A stretch of DNA of 64,000 nucleotides from Tabrizicola sp. Lineage in GTDB: Bacteria; Pseudomonadota; Alphaproteobacteria; Rhodobacterales; Rhodobacteraceae. The stretch spans positions 186,001 to 250,000 of the forward strand of contig NZ_JALHQD010000005.1 of the NCBI RefSeq assembly GCF_022842145.1, given 5' to 3'. Within the stretch, counting starts at the first letter, position 1; each line of letters opens with the position of its first letter. A program made the translations under genes and the position numbers. A model generated the notes under the pieces. The model saw only the letters and a list, made by a program, of their open reading frames with translations, made no database searches and was not told where the DNA came from. This document shows positions 1-7,891 of this stretch, one piece after another.

Positions 1-191
1 AGACTTCCCCGGATTCGAATATTGCCCGCCTCATTAGCCATACCGTCAAAGAGATGGCGCATAGCCTCGGCTGAGGTCGTGTGGTGGAATAGGTTGCACA
101 TGGCACACCACGCAGGTGGTCGGGGAGTTGTGTCAACATTTCCTCTAGCCGCAACTTCCGGGCGGATAATGTTCCTGCTAAGTCCTCCCGC

Positions 192-345
192 ATGCCGTGG
201 CCCAAAACAGTCCCCGAAGATCTGTGCCGCAAGCTTGAGGCGGTCCTGGGTTACATAACCGCCCAGCGCCGCAGGACGTCTGGGGCGCAGTGCTGGAATG
301 GCTGGAGGCCGAAGGGGTCGAGGCACCACCCGGCCAGCGGAGAGA
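192..345 (+). pseudogene. frameshifted fragment of a small unknown gene
   Basis: An ATG at 192 opens a protein-like stretch (MPWPKTVPEDLCRKLEAVLGY) that loses sense near 265. A second protein-like stretch continues in another forward frame from 269 (PQDVWGAVLEWLEAEGVEAP). The amino-acid composition of the two halves suggests one gene broken by a single indel. I do not recognise the family. It lies among other decayed genes, which fits a remnant. Confidence 0.25.
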
Positions 346-359
346 ATGCGTAAGACAGT

Positions 360-797
360 CTACCTCTTTCGAAGGCTGACAATAAGCGCCGACACCCCAA
401 AAACGAGGATCGAACTGACCGCAACACGAATCGCAAGCTGCGGGTTGACCAGCGTCTCAACCTGAAACAATGGCTTTCCATCCGCTGTGCCCAAAGCGGT
501 CAAGAAATACGCGACTACGCCAGCGGCGCATGTTGACCATGCAAGGCTCATGGAAGTCGCGCCTGACCGCAACGCTGCCCGCGGCAGACACAGTCGGTCA
601 TGCCGCCCCCATCCAATGACAACCAGGTTTGACAACTGCGCCGCAGGACCTTCCTGCACCGGCGCGGTCGCCAGATCACGGACGAGAGCATCAAAAGTCT
701 TTGTTCTGGCAAAGCTCATCAGCTGGGACGCTACCATGTCCCCGTCGAGTTTCCACGGACGCGTAGAAAGCTGCCCAAGGAGCATACTGCGCGTCAA
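360..797 (-). pseudogene. possible alpha/beta-hydrolase C-terminal remnant
   Basis: The first half of the translation (residues about 25-77) resembles the segment before the catalytic Asp of alpha/beta hydrolases, with a VVIGWGRHDRLCLP stretch where such proteins usually have a WGxxDR motif. After that the resemblance stops. The following frame offers RQRCGQARLP, similar to the expected continuation, so a frameshift near 570 is likely. No nucleophile-elbow GxSxG region is present, so this would be only a 3' fragment. The family assignment rests on pattern memory only. Confidence 0.3.
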
Positions 798-1055
798 AGG
801 GTTTCTATAAAGAGTCGGAAGGGCAGGCCGGACGGCACGTACCAGTCGAATTGATGCAGACAGCGTAGCGAACTTGCTGCGCGGCAGCTAGCAGTGCGCC
901 AACGTGGATCTGCGCACCCTTCTCGAAGGAACTCAATTCCCGTTTTGCCCACGAAGTCTTGTCATTAGATCAATCCTGGAAGTTCATAGAACTTAGCCCA
1001 AGGGCCCCGGTGAGAATGCGCTGAAAATCAATTACTGTACGCGCGTCCAACGCTG

Positions 1056-1985
1056 TTACCGAGCTTTCCACGCTTGCTTTGACCACTGTTGTGAAAACGG
1101 CACTAAGATACGTGCCAGGGTAACCTTAGGGTCATATACTCCGCTAAGGACTTTCTCAACTATCTCTGGCGAAAGTAATGTCAGTTTCAGCAACCGCGTC
1201 ATGTAAGAGGAGGCGAGCCTCTCTCGCTCGGCCGGTTCGGCGATGGTGGCGAACTCCCCTGATTCTAGCATTCGCTTCCACCGGAAGGCCCGCGCTAACA
1301 CCTTGATCAGAGTGTTGTCGCTTCGGTACGGGTTTGCTGCGCCGTCCAGCAACTGCATTTTCTTCCGCCCGCCGCGCCGCACAATGCGGAACGGAACACG
1401 GAGCGATATGACGTCGGCGCGCTGCTTACCCTCTAAGTTGCCATCATCCTGACCACGCCTGATCTGTCATATTGTGTTTGGCGGTGCCTATCCCGTGCTA
1501 GGTCGTTCCATTTTTCGTCGTTCGCAGTGCTAAGAGTTTCAGGTTCGGTATCAAGTTGATATCTTTATTGGGCGACTCGCGCCACGGTTGAGAATGATGG
1601 GGAAAGGTTAGAGCTTTATGAATACTTCCCAGCTTCATACGACGTTTCCAACCTTCGCGAGGAGCTCGCGCGTTAGCCCACACAAACCGTCAACTCACGG
1701 CAGCACGTCCAGCCCCTCCTCACCGATGTTCACCCTCTCCACCAGCAACGCCACCATGCGCGACTGCTCGGCGGGGGACAGTTCGTCCCACAGCGTATCC
1801 AGCCACTGCAGCGCCGCCGTTGCGTCCGCTTCGGTGATGCGGGCATCATGCGCCCGCGCCGCCATCCAAGTCCCCGCGATGATCTCCGGCTGCCGGAACT
1901 GCGCCCGAAGCTCCTTGATGACCGCGGTTTCTAGATCGCCCGATGGAACGCGCCCGATCGGGCACACGCCTTTACCGAACTTCAA
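1056..1985 (-). pseudogene. serine recombinase (large resolvase/invertase family), C-terminal remnant
   Basis: Two reading-frame islands on the minus strand match the C-terminal half of large serine recombinases of the kind common in Rhodobacterales elements. At 1985-1695 there is a region with CPIGRVPSGDLE, QPEIIAGTW and LVERVNIG, the part after the zinc ribbon. At 1382-1056 there is the C-terminal helix-turn-helix tail (RRGGRKK, NTLIKVLARAFRWKRMLESGE, LTLLSPEIVEKVL). The stretch between them is out of frame. The catalytic N-terminal resolvase domain is absent: the fragment stops eight bases before the inverted repeat of the IS element at 1993. No recombinase-like sequence continues beyond the far end of that IS, so the truncation is not a simple clean insertion. 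It cannot be active. Confidence 0.6.
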
Positions 1986-1992
1986 GACACTC

Positions 1993-2020
1993 TGGACCTG
2001 TCGCGGTTCTGTTCCGGTCA
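1993..2020 (+). repeat. IS terminal inverted repeat (transposase 3' side)
   Basis: Begins TGGACCTGTCGCGGTTCTG. Its reverse complement matches 3192-3219 at 26 of 28 positions. It lies 10 bp beyond the stop codon of orfB, the usual placement in IS3 elements. Confidence 0.85.
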
Positions 2021-2030
2021 GGTGCTCATG

Positions 2031-2826
2031 TTAAGCGGCTTTGCGTTCGAAAGCCACGGGGCTTTTCCGGCCCAAGGCTGAGCGTCTGCGGCGTGGATTG
2101 TAGAAGCCGTTGATGTATTCGGAGATGGCAACTTCGACGTCTTGACGGGTCTGCTTGTTCGTGCGCCAGACCAGTTCTGCCTTGAGGGATTTGAAGAAAC
2201 TCTCGACGGCGGCGTTATCATAACAATTTCCTTTGCCACTCATTGACGCCACCAGTCGATCGTTGCGCAAGATTTTCTGGTAGTCGTGCGAACAGTATTG
2301 GCTGCCGCGGTCCGTGTGGTGAATGCATCCCCTCCGTGGCCTGCGCAGAGAGATGGCCATGTTCAGGGCGCGGATCGCCAGGTCTTTCTTAATGCGACTG
2401 CTGATAGCCCAGCCGACCACCCGCCGTGAATGCAGGTCCAGGATGACTGCCAGATAGACCCAGCCCTCCCGCGTCCAGACATAGGTATGTCACCAGCCCA
2501 TTTCTGGTTGGGTTGGCTCGCGGCGAAATCCTGCTGCAGGAGATTCGGCGCTATGTTGAATGTGTGGTCGCTGTCGGTGGTTGCTTTGAATTTATGGGTT
2601 CTGACCACTGAAATGGCATTCTGCCGCATCAAACGACCCACCCGACGGTGCCCGACACGCACCCCAACTCGTTCAGATCTTCAGTCATCCTTGGGCGGCC
2701 ATAGCTGCCCTGGCTCGATCTATGCTGATTGCGGATATGCGCCAAAAGCAACATGTCGCGCCGCTGCCGATGGGATACAGGCCGATGCTTCCAAGCCCGA
2801 AGACCTCGATCCGTTACCCCCATCAC
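2031..2826 (-). pseudogene. IS3-family transposase orfB, two frameshifts
   Basis: Three consecutive minus-strand frames together give a full orfB: 2826-2629 (HTH-like start, MGVTDRGLRAWKHR), 2662-2363 (MRQNAISVVRTHKFK ... QPNQKWAGDI) and 2420-2031 (VVGWAISSRIKKD ... to the end). Frameshifts fall near 2660 (NELG/VRVGHRRVGR) and near 2490 (after GDI, where TYVW is expected). The catalytic triad is visible as D in KWAGDI, D in HHTDRGSQY and E in NAAVESFFKSLKAE, so the enzyme core was intact before the indels. As read, the gene cannot make an active transposase. Confidence 0.8.
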
Positions 2827-3158
2827 GCGGCAGGCATGCGCCCTGGAAAGCGCCCCCTGATAGTCGTCCAGAAACGCGAACTTCTCGGCTTTTGGGCCGC
2901 GAAGAACCGAGTGGCCTTTTTTAGCAGTTCCCTCTCCTCCTTGAGAATCCGGTTCTCACGCCGAAGCCGCTCATTCTCGCGCAAAAGGTTCTGGTCGGAG
3001 TCGGGTGGACCTGCCTCGTCAGAAACCTTCTTCACCCATTTGTTCAGGGTAGAAAGCCCAACCCCCAAATCAGACGCAACCTGACGCCATGTCAGGCCGC
3101 TGGTCTGTGCGATGCGAACCGCATCACGCTTGAACTCGTCGCTGTGTATCGCTGCCAT
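2823..3158 (-). CDS. IS3-family transposase orfA (helix-turn-helix subunit)
   Basis: About 111 residues starting MAAIHSDEFKRDAVRIAQ. An N-terminal helix-turn-helix of the HTH_Tnp_1 type (LTWRQVASDLGVGLSTLNKW, residues about 18-37) is followed by a leucine-zipper-like coiled coil (LLRENERLRRENRILKEERELLKKA, residues about 58-82) that would dimerise OrfA/OrfAB. The ATG at 3156-3158 gives the normal IS3 OrfA N terminus; a longer reading upstream runs through the terminal repeat and is rejected. Its end overlaps the start of orfB, as expected for programmed -1 frameshifting in this family. OrfA itself is intact. Confidence 0.75.
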   Translation of the reverse strand: MAAIHSDEFKRDAVRIAQTSGLTWRQVASDLGVGLSTLNKWVKKVSDEAGPPDSDQNLLRENERLRRENRILKEERELLKKATRFFAAQKPRSSRFWTTIRGRFPGRMPAA

Positions 3159-3191
3159 ATCCGGTCTGCTTGATGGCGAGTTGATCGCAAA

Positions 3192-3219
3192 AGACCGGAA
3201 CAAAACCGCGACAGGTCCA
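3192..3219 (-). repeat. IS terminal inverted repeat (orfA upstream side)
   Basis: Partner of 1993-2020. Read on the minus strand it starts TGGACCTGTCGCGGTTTTG. It is separated from the orfA start by 33 bp, which would hold the transposase promoter. Confidence 0.85.
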
Positions 3220-3270
3220 AGGTGGTTGTAGAGTTGAAAGAGATTTATGCTTCTCACTCCGCAAGCTGAT

Positions 3271-3486
3271 TTACAAGAACGGAGATTGCCCTCGTAGCGT
3301 CCCCCCACAGAGTTCACGAGTTTGTCGAGCATAGACGCGCAGTTCGGAAGGAACCTGACCGCCCTCCATCACCATTGCTTCAATCGCGCGGCTACAAGCC
3401 TGGTGTAGGCGGTCGTCCGAATTCCTGTTCGCGTGGAGGCGGGCTTCCCGGATGACCTTAAGCGCGTCCTTTTGCCATTGTCTCAT
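3271..3486 (-). CDS. small hypothetical protein
   Basis: 71 residues starting MRQWQKDALKVIREARLHAN. The ATG at 3486 is chosen because GGAG lies about 11 bases upstream; the earlier alternative start has no such site. The composition is ordinary soluble protein, helical at the N terminus, with no signal peptide or recognisable domain. It sits just outside the IS right end and in the same orientation as the small gene at 3546-3758, so the two may have formed a small accessory operon. I do not recognise the family. Confidence 0.4.
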   Translation of the reverse strand: MRQWQKDALKVIREARLHANRNSDDRLHQACSRAIEAMVMEGGQVPSELRVYARQTRELCGGTLRGQSPFL

Positions 3487-3545
3487 TGTGAGCAATCTCC
3501 AAGCAGCGTGTGCCGCAAGAAGAGTGCCTTTTGGTAAAGATTCGC

Positions 3546-3758
3546 TTAATGAGTAAGCGCGAAGAAGTGCGATCTCTCTTGGGTTGCAGTTTGCGCACTT
3601 TGCTTCATGGCTTCAAACTGGTTCGCCAACAGGTCTTTGGCTTCTGTAGCGCAAACGATTGCCAGGAGCTTGAAAGCCTCTGCGGTGGCAGCGAACCCTT
3701 CGCGCTCTGCCATCGCAGCAGCGACAAGGGCTTGGTTCTTCAGTTCGCTCGGATGCAT
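3546..3758 (-). CDS. small hypothetical protein, alanine-rich helical
   Basis: 70 residues (MHPSELKNQALVAAAMAERE...). An AGGTG ribosome-binding site lies about 6 bases before the ATG at 3758. The sequence predicts a mostly helical, soluble, Ala-rich protein with no transmembrane segment. No family is recognised. Its position upstream of the gene at 3271-3486, with a 59-base gap, allows co-transcription. Confidence 0.4.
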   Translation of the reverse strand: MHPSELKNQALVAAAMAEREGFAATAEAFKLLAIVCATEAKDLLANQFEAMKQSAQTATQERSHFFALTH

Positions 3759-4229
3759 TTAACACCTAAGATTTGATCAACTTTCGCCCATACTATGCCC
3801 CGAGAGTTAAGGAAGTGTTAAACGAGCCGAACGGGTGGACAGTGAACCGGAAATGAACAACCAACTATCTCTACATTGTGCGTTCTTCTCGGCTCTGGGA
3901 ACCATACATGCGTTTGTCTTTCGATTTCTCGCACCACCCAAGGGTCAGAATTATCTTCCTGTTTCCACAACATCGCCCATTGTTCTGAGATGTAGGTACA
4001 ATCCAAGATTGGTTAACTCCATGTTTCATGGGTGCGGCTAGCTGGTTTTCCATTGGCATAGAGAGAGCGGCCAACGGATTCACCGGGCAACATCAGCAAC
4101 CGAGTAGCTAAGCACGTGGATCTCTTCTGCCCCTCCGCCAAGGTTCTTAGCAGGATTGACTGGCAGAAGGCTTGACATGAAGGGGCGTTGACTGCCCGCC
4201 AACGAACGTGTGCGTTTCTGAGGCACACC
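3759..4229. other. gap without a convincing gene
   Basis: This stretch is noticeably AT-richer than its surroundings. Only short reading frames occur. The best is a 62-residue minus-strand frame at 3818-4006 that would start at TTG (MDCTYISEQWAMLWKQED...) with GGAGTTAA about 10 bases upstream. I would not call it a gene without homologues. No tRNA, terminator or repeat is evident. Confidence 0.3.
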
Positions 4230-4500
4230 CAACGGTGATCGAGAACTTCGACGCATCGTTTGCAGCTGAGGAGTTGGCGCGGTTCCGTCGCGATCTGGGC
4301 ACGGCTGTCGGTCAGTGTCGAGAACAGCACCTCGTTCAGGATTCGTCGCAGAATCGACCGTTGGAGCTTTCGACGAACCCATTCTGCCAAAAATCACCGC
4401 GCGCGATGTAGTGCCACTGGACGGTGGTGTCTTGCCACCGGAACAAGATCGCCATCGAGGTGAACCCGGTGCCACTGCGGAACATGATGATATGTGGACT
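4230..4500 (-). pseudogene. second IS3-family transposase orfB remnant, badly degraded
   Basis: Minus-strand fragments keep the last third of an IS3 OrfB: FRSGTGFTSMAIL, WHYIARGDFWQNGFVES with the third catalytic Glu, then LNEVLFSTLTDSRAQIAT in a shifted frame. The second catalytic Asp expected before NGTEFTS has become Arg-Ser, so the gene is dead even apart from the frameshift. It belongs to a different IS3 subgroup from the element at 1993-3219, since the residues around the Glu differ. No terminal repeats were located. Confidence 0.6.
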
Positions 4501-4797
4501 GCTCGCTTGGAAGACTTTGTATCGAGTTCGCGCCGCCCCCCCTGGCACCGTACACCGAGGTATCGGCACTCACGTTCAGCAACTCCCGCGCTCCACGACC
4601 GCCAACCGGCGGCCATCGGTCGAATGGCATCTTTGACATGGAGACCGGGCGCAATAACATGAAGTTGCAAAAAAGCCACAGATCACTCGAACATCTCAAA
4701 ACTTTACCGAAATTCAGATCTAAAAAGACAGCGAAAATCCGAAATGTAAACCGACTATTAACGCTGGGGCGGTCAACTGAAAAAAAGAGGATCGAAA

Positions 4798-7641
4798 ATG
4801 GTAAACATCAATCTGTGGCCCTTCGGGACAATGAAGTACACGGGGACTACTGCCTCAGACGATCTATTCGGGACCAACTTTCTGTTTGCGCGTGACGGCG
4901 CCTGGACGCCAGGTGCAATTTCCCAACCATACCAAGCATTCGCGTCTGAAGTTGGGCTCTCAACAATGAGGTACCCTGGCGGAACCATGACCGAAGATCT
5001 TTTCGACATGGAGAATCCCAACAATACCGGCAACCCGGTGGCCGGCCAGAAAGGCCTGGTGCCGCTAACGTCCTTTCTTGAATTCGCGGGCTCAATCAAT
5101 GCGTCTGCTACCATTGTGATTCCCACCTATCGGCTCTTCACGAACACGTTCGATGCAAGCGGAAAAAGGATCATTGATCCCAATGCTGAGTCCATTGTAA
5201 ATAACTTTGTCCTTTTTGCCCTTGAGGAAGCAAAGGCCGCCGAAACCTCGATTGTTGCATTTGAACTAGGAAATGAATGGTGGGTCAATAATGAAAGCCT
5301 ATTTGGCTTTAGGATGAGTCCCGTTGATTACGGGCGAATGGCAAACTTCCTGGCACGAACTATTCAAGAAGCTATCATTGAATACAACTTGGGCCAGCCC
5401 AAATGGAACAAAGAAGATCCCGAAATTGTTATCCAAGTTGGCCCCGGTGGAAACGCGGAATGGTATTCCCGCGCCGAGCTTGGCCTCCCCACCGCGGGCA
5501 AGCCCGCCGATATTACTGCAACTGAAGCTATATTTAATCAGATATCGGACCCAGTATCACAATCGGCCATAGATGGAATTCTTACCCACAGATACCTTCA
5601 CGGTGGCGACCATGCCGTCACTGGATGGGCATATAGACCATTCGAGTATTGGGAGCATCTGGCGCGGAATACCCCTGGATTCAATACCAACGTGAGCCGG
5701 TATGTAACTGAATGGAATGTGTCGGCAAGAAATGAAAATCAGTTTGGACTGAGGCAGTTTGATTCAATGATTCTGTTAACGCAGGAGATGATGAATGCGG
5801 GTGTCAGTCATGCGAACGTTTGGGCTGTCCAGCAGAACAATGACACTAAACTAACTTACAATACGGGTCTCCGGGAAGCGCAGTACGCTGGATTAACGTT
5901 CGGAGGACTTGCGTTCGATATGATGGCTGCTCAGTTGCCGGGCCAGCAGACAATCTTCAATCCTGGAACTATTTCCGACCTTCAATCAGCCATGTTTGGA
6001 TCTGAATCCCGAATTGTCTACTTTCTGACTAACAAGACTGGAAACATCAGGAATGACGTCATTAGTAAGTTTACGATCCCGGCTGGAACAGAACATGTAA
6101 GCATCTATGAAGTTGAGGAAGGATCTGACGGGAAACCTACCGTAACTGTTCGAACGTCTAGCCTTCAAAACCTGCCTAGCCAAGTGCAGTTGACGCTTTC
6201 CACCGATGAAACTGTAATGATAGTGCTCACTCTAGGCGCCAATGGTGCGACCGTCGAAGGCTACGATCGCGCAGACATTTTGCTTGGAACCGTAGGGCCA
6301 GACCATATGAGTGGGGGGCTTCAGAATGACTCCATTGCTGGCTACTATGGAAGTGATACAATTCTGGGCGATGAAGGTAGTGATACGCTATTAGGTGGTG
6401 AAGGAAGTGATGTTCTAGAGGGGGGCAGCGGAGACGATCTAGTTCTGGGCGGAGATGGCAACGATTCTATCGGTTGGAGTTCCGGTTCTGATACCATAGT
6501 AGGGGGTTCGGGAGAGGATATGCTCAATTTTTCCCGTATGACTCTGAGCGTTTCCATTGATCTACAGGATCACTTCGTTTCGATTCCCGCTACGGGCGTA
6601 ACTATCTCGGAATTTGAGAGCCTAATCCTAGGAAGTGGTAATGACACCCTGTTCGGAGGAGTTGGCCGAAACAGGATCGAAGCCGGCTGGGGAAATGATT
6701 ACCTGGATGGGCGCGAAGGTGAAGACACACTTGAGGGTGGGGATGGTGATGACACCGTTCTGGGTGGTGCTGGTGAAGATCTTCTCGATGGTGGCTCCGG
6801 CAATGATGAGCTCTATGGCGGCGACGGCGCGGATTATATGGTTTCAGGCGATGGCCATGATTCGATTTTTGGTGGCATGGGAGATGACATCCTTGAGAGC
6901 GGAACTGGAGATGACTTAGTTATTGGAGGCGACGGAGCAGACGTCCTGATGGGAAACTCTGGCGACGACACCATGTTAGGGGGATCTGGTGATGATCGGG
7001 CCCTAGGTGGCTTGGGATGCGATGTTATCCTTTTAGGTATAGGTGATGATTACTCCGACGGTGGTGGTGGTGACGATTTTATGTTTGGTGGGACAGGTTC
7101 CGACTCTTTGAGAGGCATGAGTGGTGATGACTTTGTCCTTGGTGGGTCGCAACTATCATTAGATTTCTGGAGCGCACTTTTCGGCACAAGTACCAATCTA
7201 GAAGAGTATGTTGCCTCTATAATGTCGGACCCCGAAGATAAAGCGTCTTATCCATCCGACGATCGCATGATAGGAGGCCAAGGAAATGACACGCTAGTCG
7301 GCGGTGCTGGAAACGATTTGATTTTCGGTGAGATGGACGATGATTGGATCATTGGCGGGGGGGGGGGCGACCTCCTGTCTGGGGGCTTTGGAAGCGACAC
7401 CTTTATCTTCGATTTGACAGCTTTTCATCAAGCCACAATTGTGGATTTTCATGCGTTCGATGACAGGATCATCCTGGTAGGATTGATGCCGCTTGGTATG
7501 GGTTCGATTTCGGAGTTCATAGATCATAGTGCGTCGGTATCTTCAGAAGGGGTGGTGGTCAACCTTTTGGGAGGATCTGAAATTCTTTTCCTTGGTAGGA
7601 AAAGTATTGATTTTCTACACTCCACCTTAGATTACTGGTGA
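4798..7641 (+). CDS. RTX protein with N-terminal glycosidase-like domain, type I secreted
   Basis: 947 residues. Residues about 20-390 look like a clan GH-A (beta/alpha)8 glycoside hydrolase: FELGNEWW carries the Asn-Glu pair (E160, candidate acid/base) and RYVTEWNVS carries a strand-end Glu (E305, candidate nucleophile), as in GH39/GH51/GH79-type enzymes. Residues about 488-870 are calcium-binding RTX nonapeptides (GGxGxDxLx). The last ~70 residues, ending HSTLDYW, lack repeats and fit an uncleaved C-terminal type I secretion signal. There is no N-terminal signal peptide. GAGGA lies 8 bases before the ATG at 4798. The exporter genes follow at 7892 and 9625. The gene is AT-richer than the chromosome after 15 kb, suggesting acquisition. 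A run of 11 G (7357-7367) lies inside it. The substrate is unknown; a polysaccharide (EPS or plant-type) is an inference. Confidence 0.85.
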   Translation: MVNINLWPFGTMKYTGTTASDDLFGTNFLFARDGAWTPGAISQPYQAFASEVGLSTMRYPGGTMTEDLFDMENPNNTGNPVAGQKGLVPLTSFLEFAGSINASATIVIPTYRLFTNTFDASGKRIIDPNAESIVNNFVLFALEEAKAAETSIVAFELGNEWWVNNESLFGFRMSPVDYGRMANFLARTIQEAIIEYNLGQPKWNKEDPEIVIQVGPGGNAEWYSRAELGLPTAGKPADITATEAIFNQISDPVSQSAIDGILTHRYLHGGDHAVTGWAYRPFEYWEHLARNTPGFNTNVSRYVTEWNVSARNENQFGLRQFDSMILLTQEMMNAGVSHANVWAVQQNNDTKLTYNTGLREAQYAGLTFGGLAFDMMAAQLPGQQTIFNPGTISDLQSAMFGSESRIVYFLTNKTGNIRNDVISKFTIPAGTEHVSIYEVEEGSDGKPTVTVRTSSLQNLPSQVQLTLSTDETVMIVLTLGANGATVEGYDRADILLGTVGPDHMSGGLQNDSIAGYYGSDTILGDEGSDTLLGGEGSDVLEGGSGDDLVLGGDGNDSIGWSSGSDTIVGGSGEDMLNFSRMTLSVSIDLQDHFVSIPATGVTISEFESLILGSGNDTLFGGVGRNRIEAGWGNDYLDGREGEDTLEGGDGDDTVLGGAGEDLLDGGSGNDELYGGDGADYMVSGDGHDSIFGGMGDDILESGTGDDLVIGGDGADVLMGNSGDDTMLGGSGDDRALGGLGCDVILLGIGDDYSDGGGGDDFMFGGTGSDSLRGMSGDDFVLGGSQLSLDFWSALFGTSTNLEEYVASIMSDPEDKASYPSDDRMIGGQGNDTLVGGAGNDLIFGEMDDDWIIGGGGGDLLSGGFGSDTFIFDLTAFHQATIVDFHAFDDRIILVGLMPLGMGSISEFIDHSASVSSEGVVVNLLGGSEILFLGRKSIDFLHSTLDYW
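6259..7404 (+). repeat. RTX nonapeptide repeat region
   Basis: Tandem GGxGxDxUx-type 9-residue units, roughly 27-bp periodicity at DNA level, with two interruptions (around 6520-6640 and 7150-7260) where the glycine-rich pattern is lost. In this family the repeats bind calcium and fold into a parallel beta-roll after export. Divergent codons between units argue against recent expansion. Confidence 0.85.
7357..7367 (+). repeat. G(11) homopolymer inside the RTX gene
   Basis: Eleven consecutive G encode part of the IIGGGGGGDLL stretch. A one-base slip here would shift the frame about 90 codons before the stop and remove the last repeats and the C-terminal secretion signal. It could be a phase-variable tract or a sequencing-sensitive site; the present length keeps the frame open. 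Confidence 0.7.
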
Positions 7642-7891
7642 TGCGTTATTTGGTTTAGCGTCGCTCGGCATTGAAATAGGAGTCGGTTCATTCATAAAAC
7701 TCGATGCGAGTCAGTTTGCCAGAAGTTTTTTCGAATTTTTTTTGTCTTAGCATAGTGGGCTTGTAGATGCCGAGCGGCCCTTTATTAATGGTTTGGCAAT
7801 CAGTTCATGGCATCTATTCACTGTTCAATTGGTTCAGGCAACTCACCTTTGCCCCGGACTTGTGTTGAGCGAATGGCATAGCGGGGCGTAG
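7642..7891. other. intergenic spacer between RTX gene and exporter
   Basis: AT-rich and without a gene. It has a small perfect hairpin (ACTCG-ATG-CGAGT, near 7698-7712) and T-rich runs around 7726-7745, but the T run does not directly follow the stem, so it is a weak terminator at best. The spacing allows the exporter genes to have their own promoter. Confidence 0.35.

Larger units (their letters stand above)
1993..3219 (-). mobile_element. IS3-family insertion sequence, transposase frameshifted
   Basis: The element is bounded by 28-bp imperfect inverted repeats (1993-2020 and 3192-3219, 26 of 28 matching, both beginning TGGACCTGTCGCGGTT when read inward). It is about 1.23 kb and carries an IS3-type orfA/orfB pair on the minus strand. 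The DDE residues can be found in orfB, but across different reading frames. The bases outside the repeats (CTC on the left, AGG on the right) show no target-site duplication, so it either moved with a deletion or its flanks have since rearranged. Confidence 0.85.

Noticed and set aside
1-40. A GGATTCGAAT stretch resembling a tRNA T-loop
   Set aside because: No matching acceptor, D or anticodon stems can be built in the available sequence.
6259-7404. Repeated DNA that could be mistaken for a CRISPR or tandem-repeat array
   Set aside because: The period is 27 bp, in frame, and encodes RTX nonapeptides; there are no identical repeats with unique spacers.
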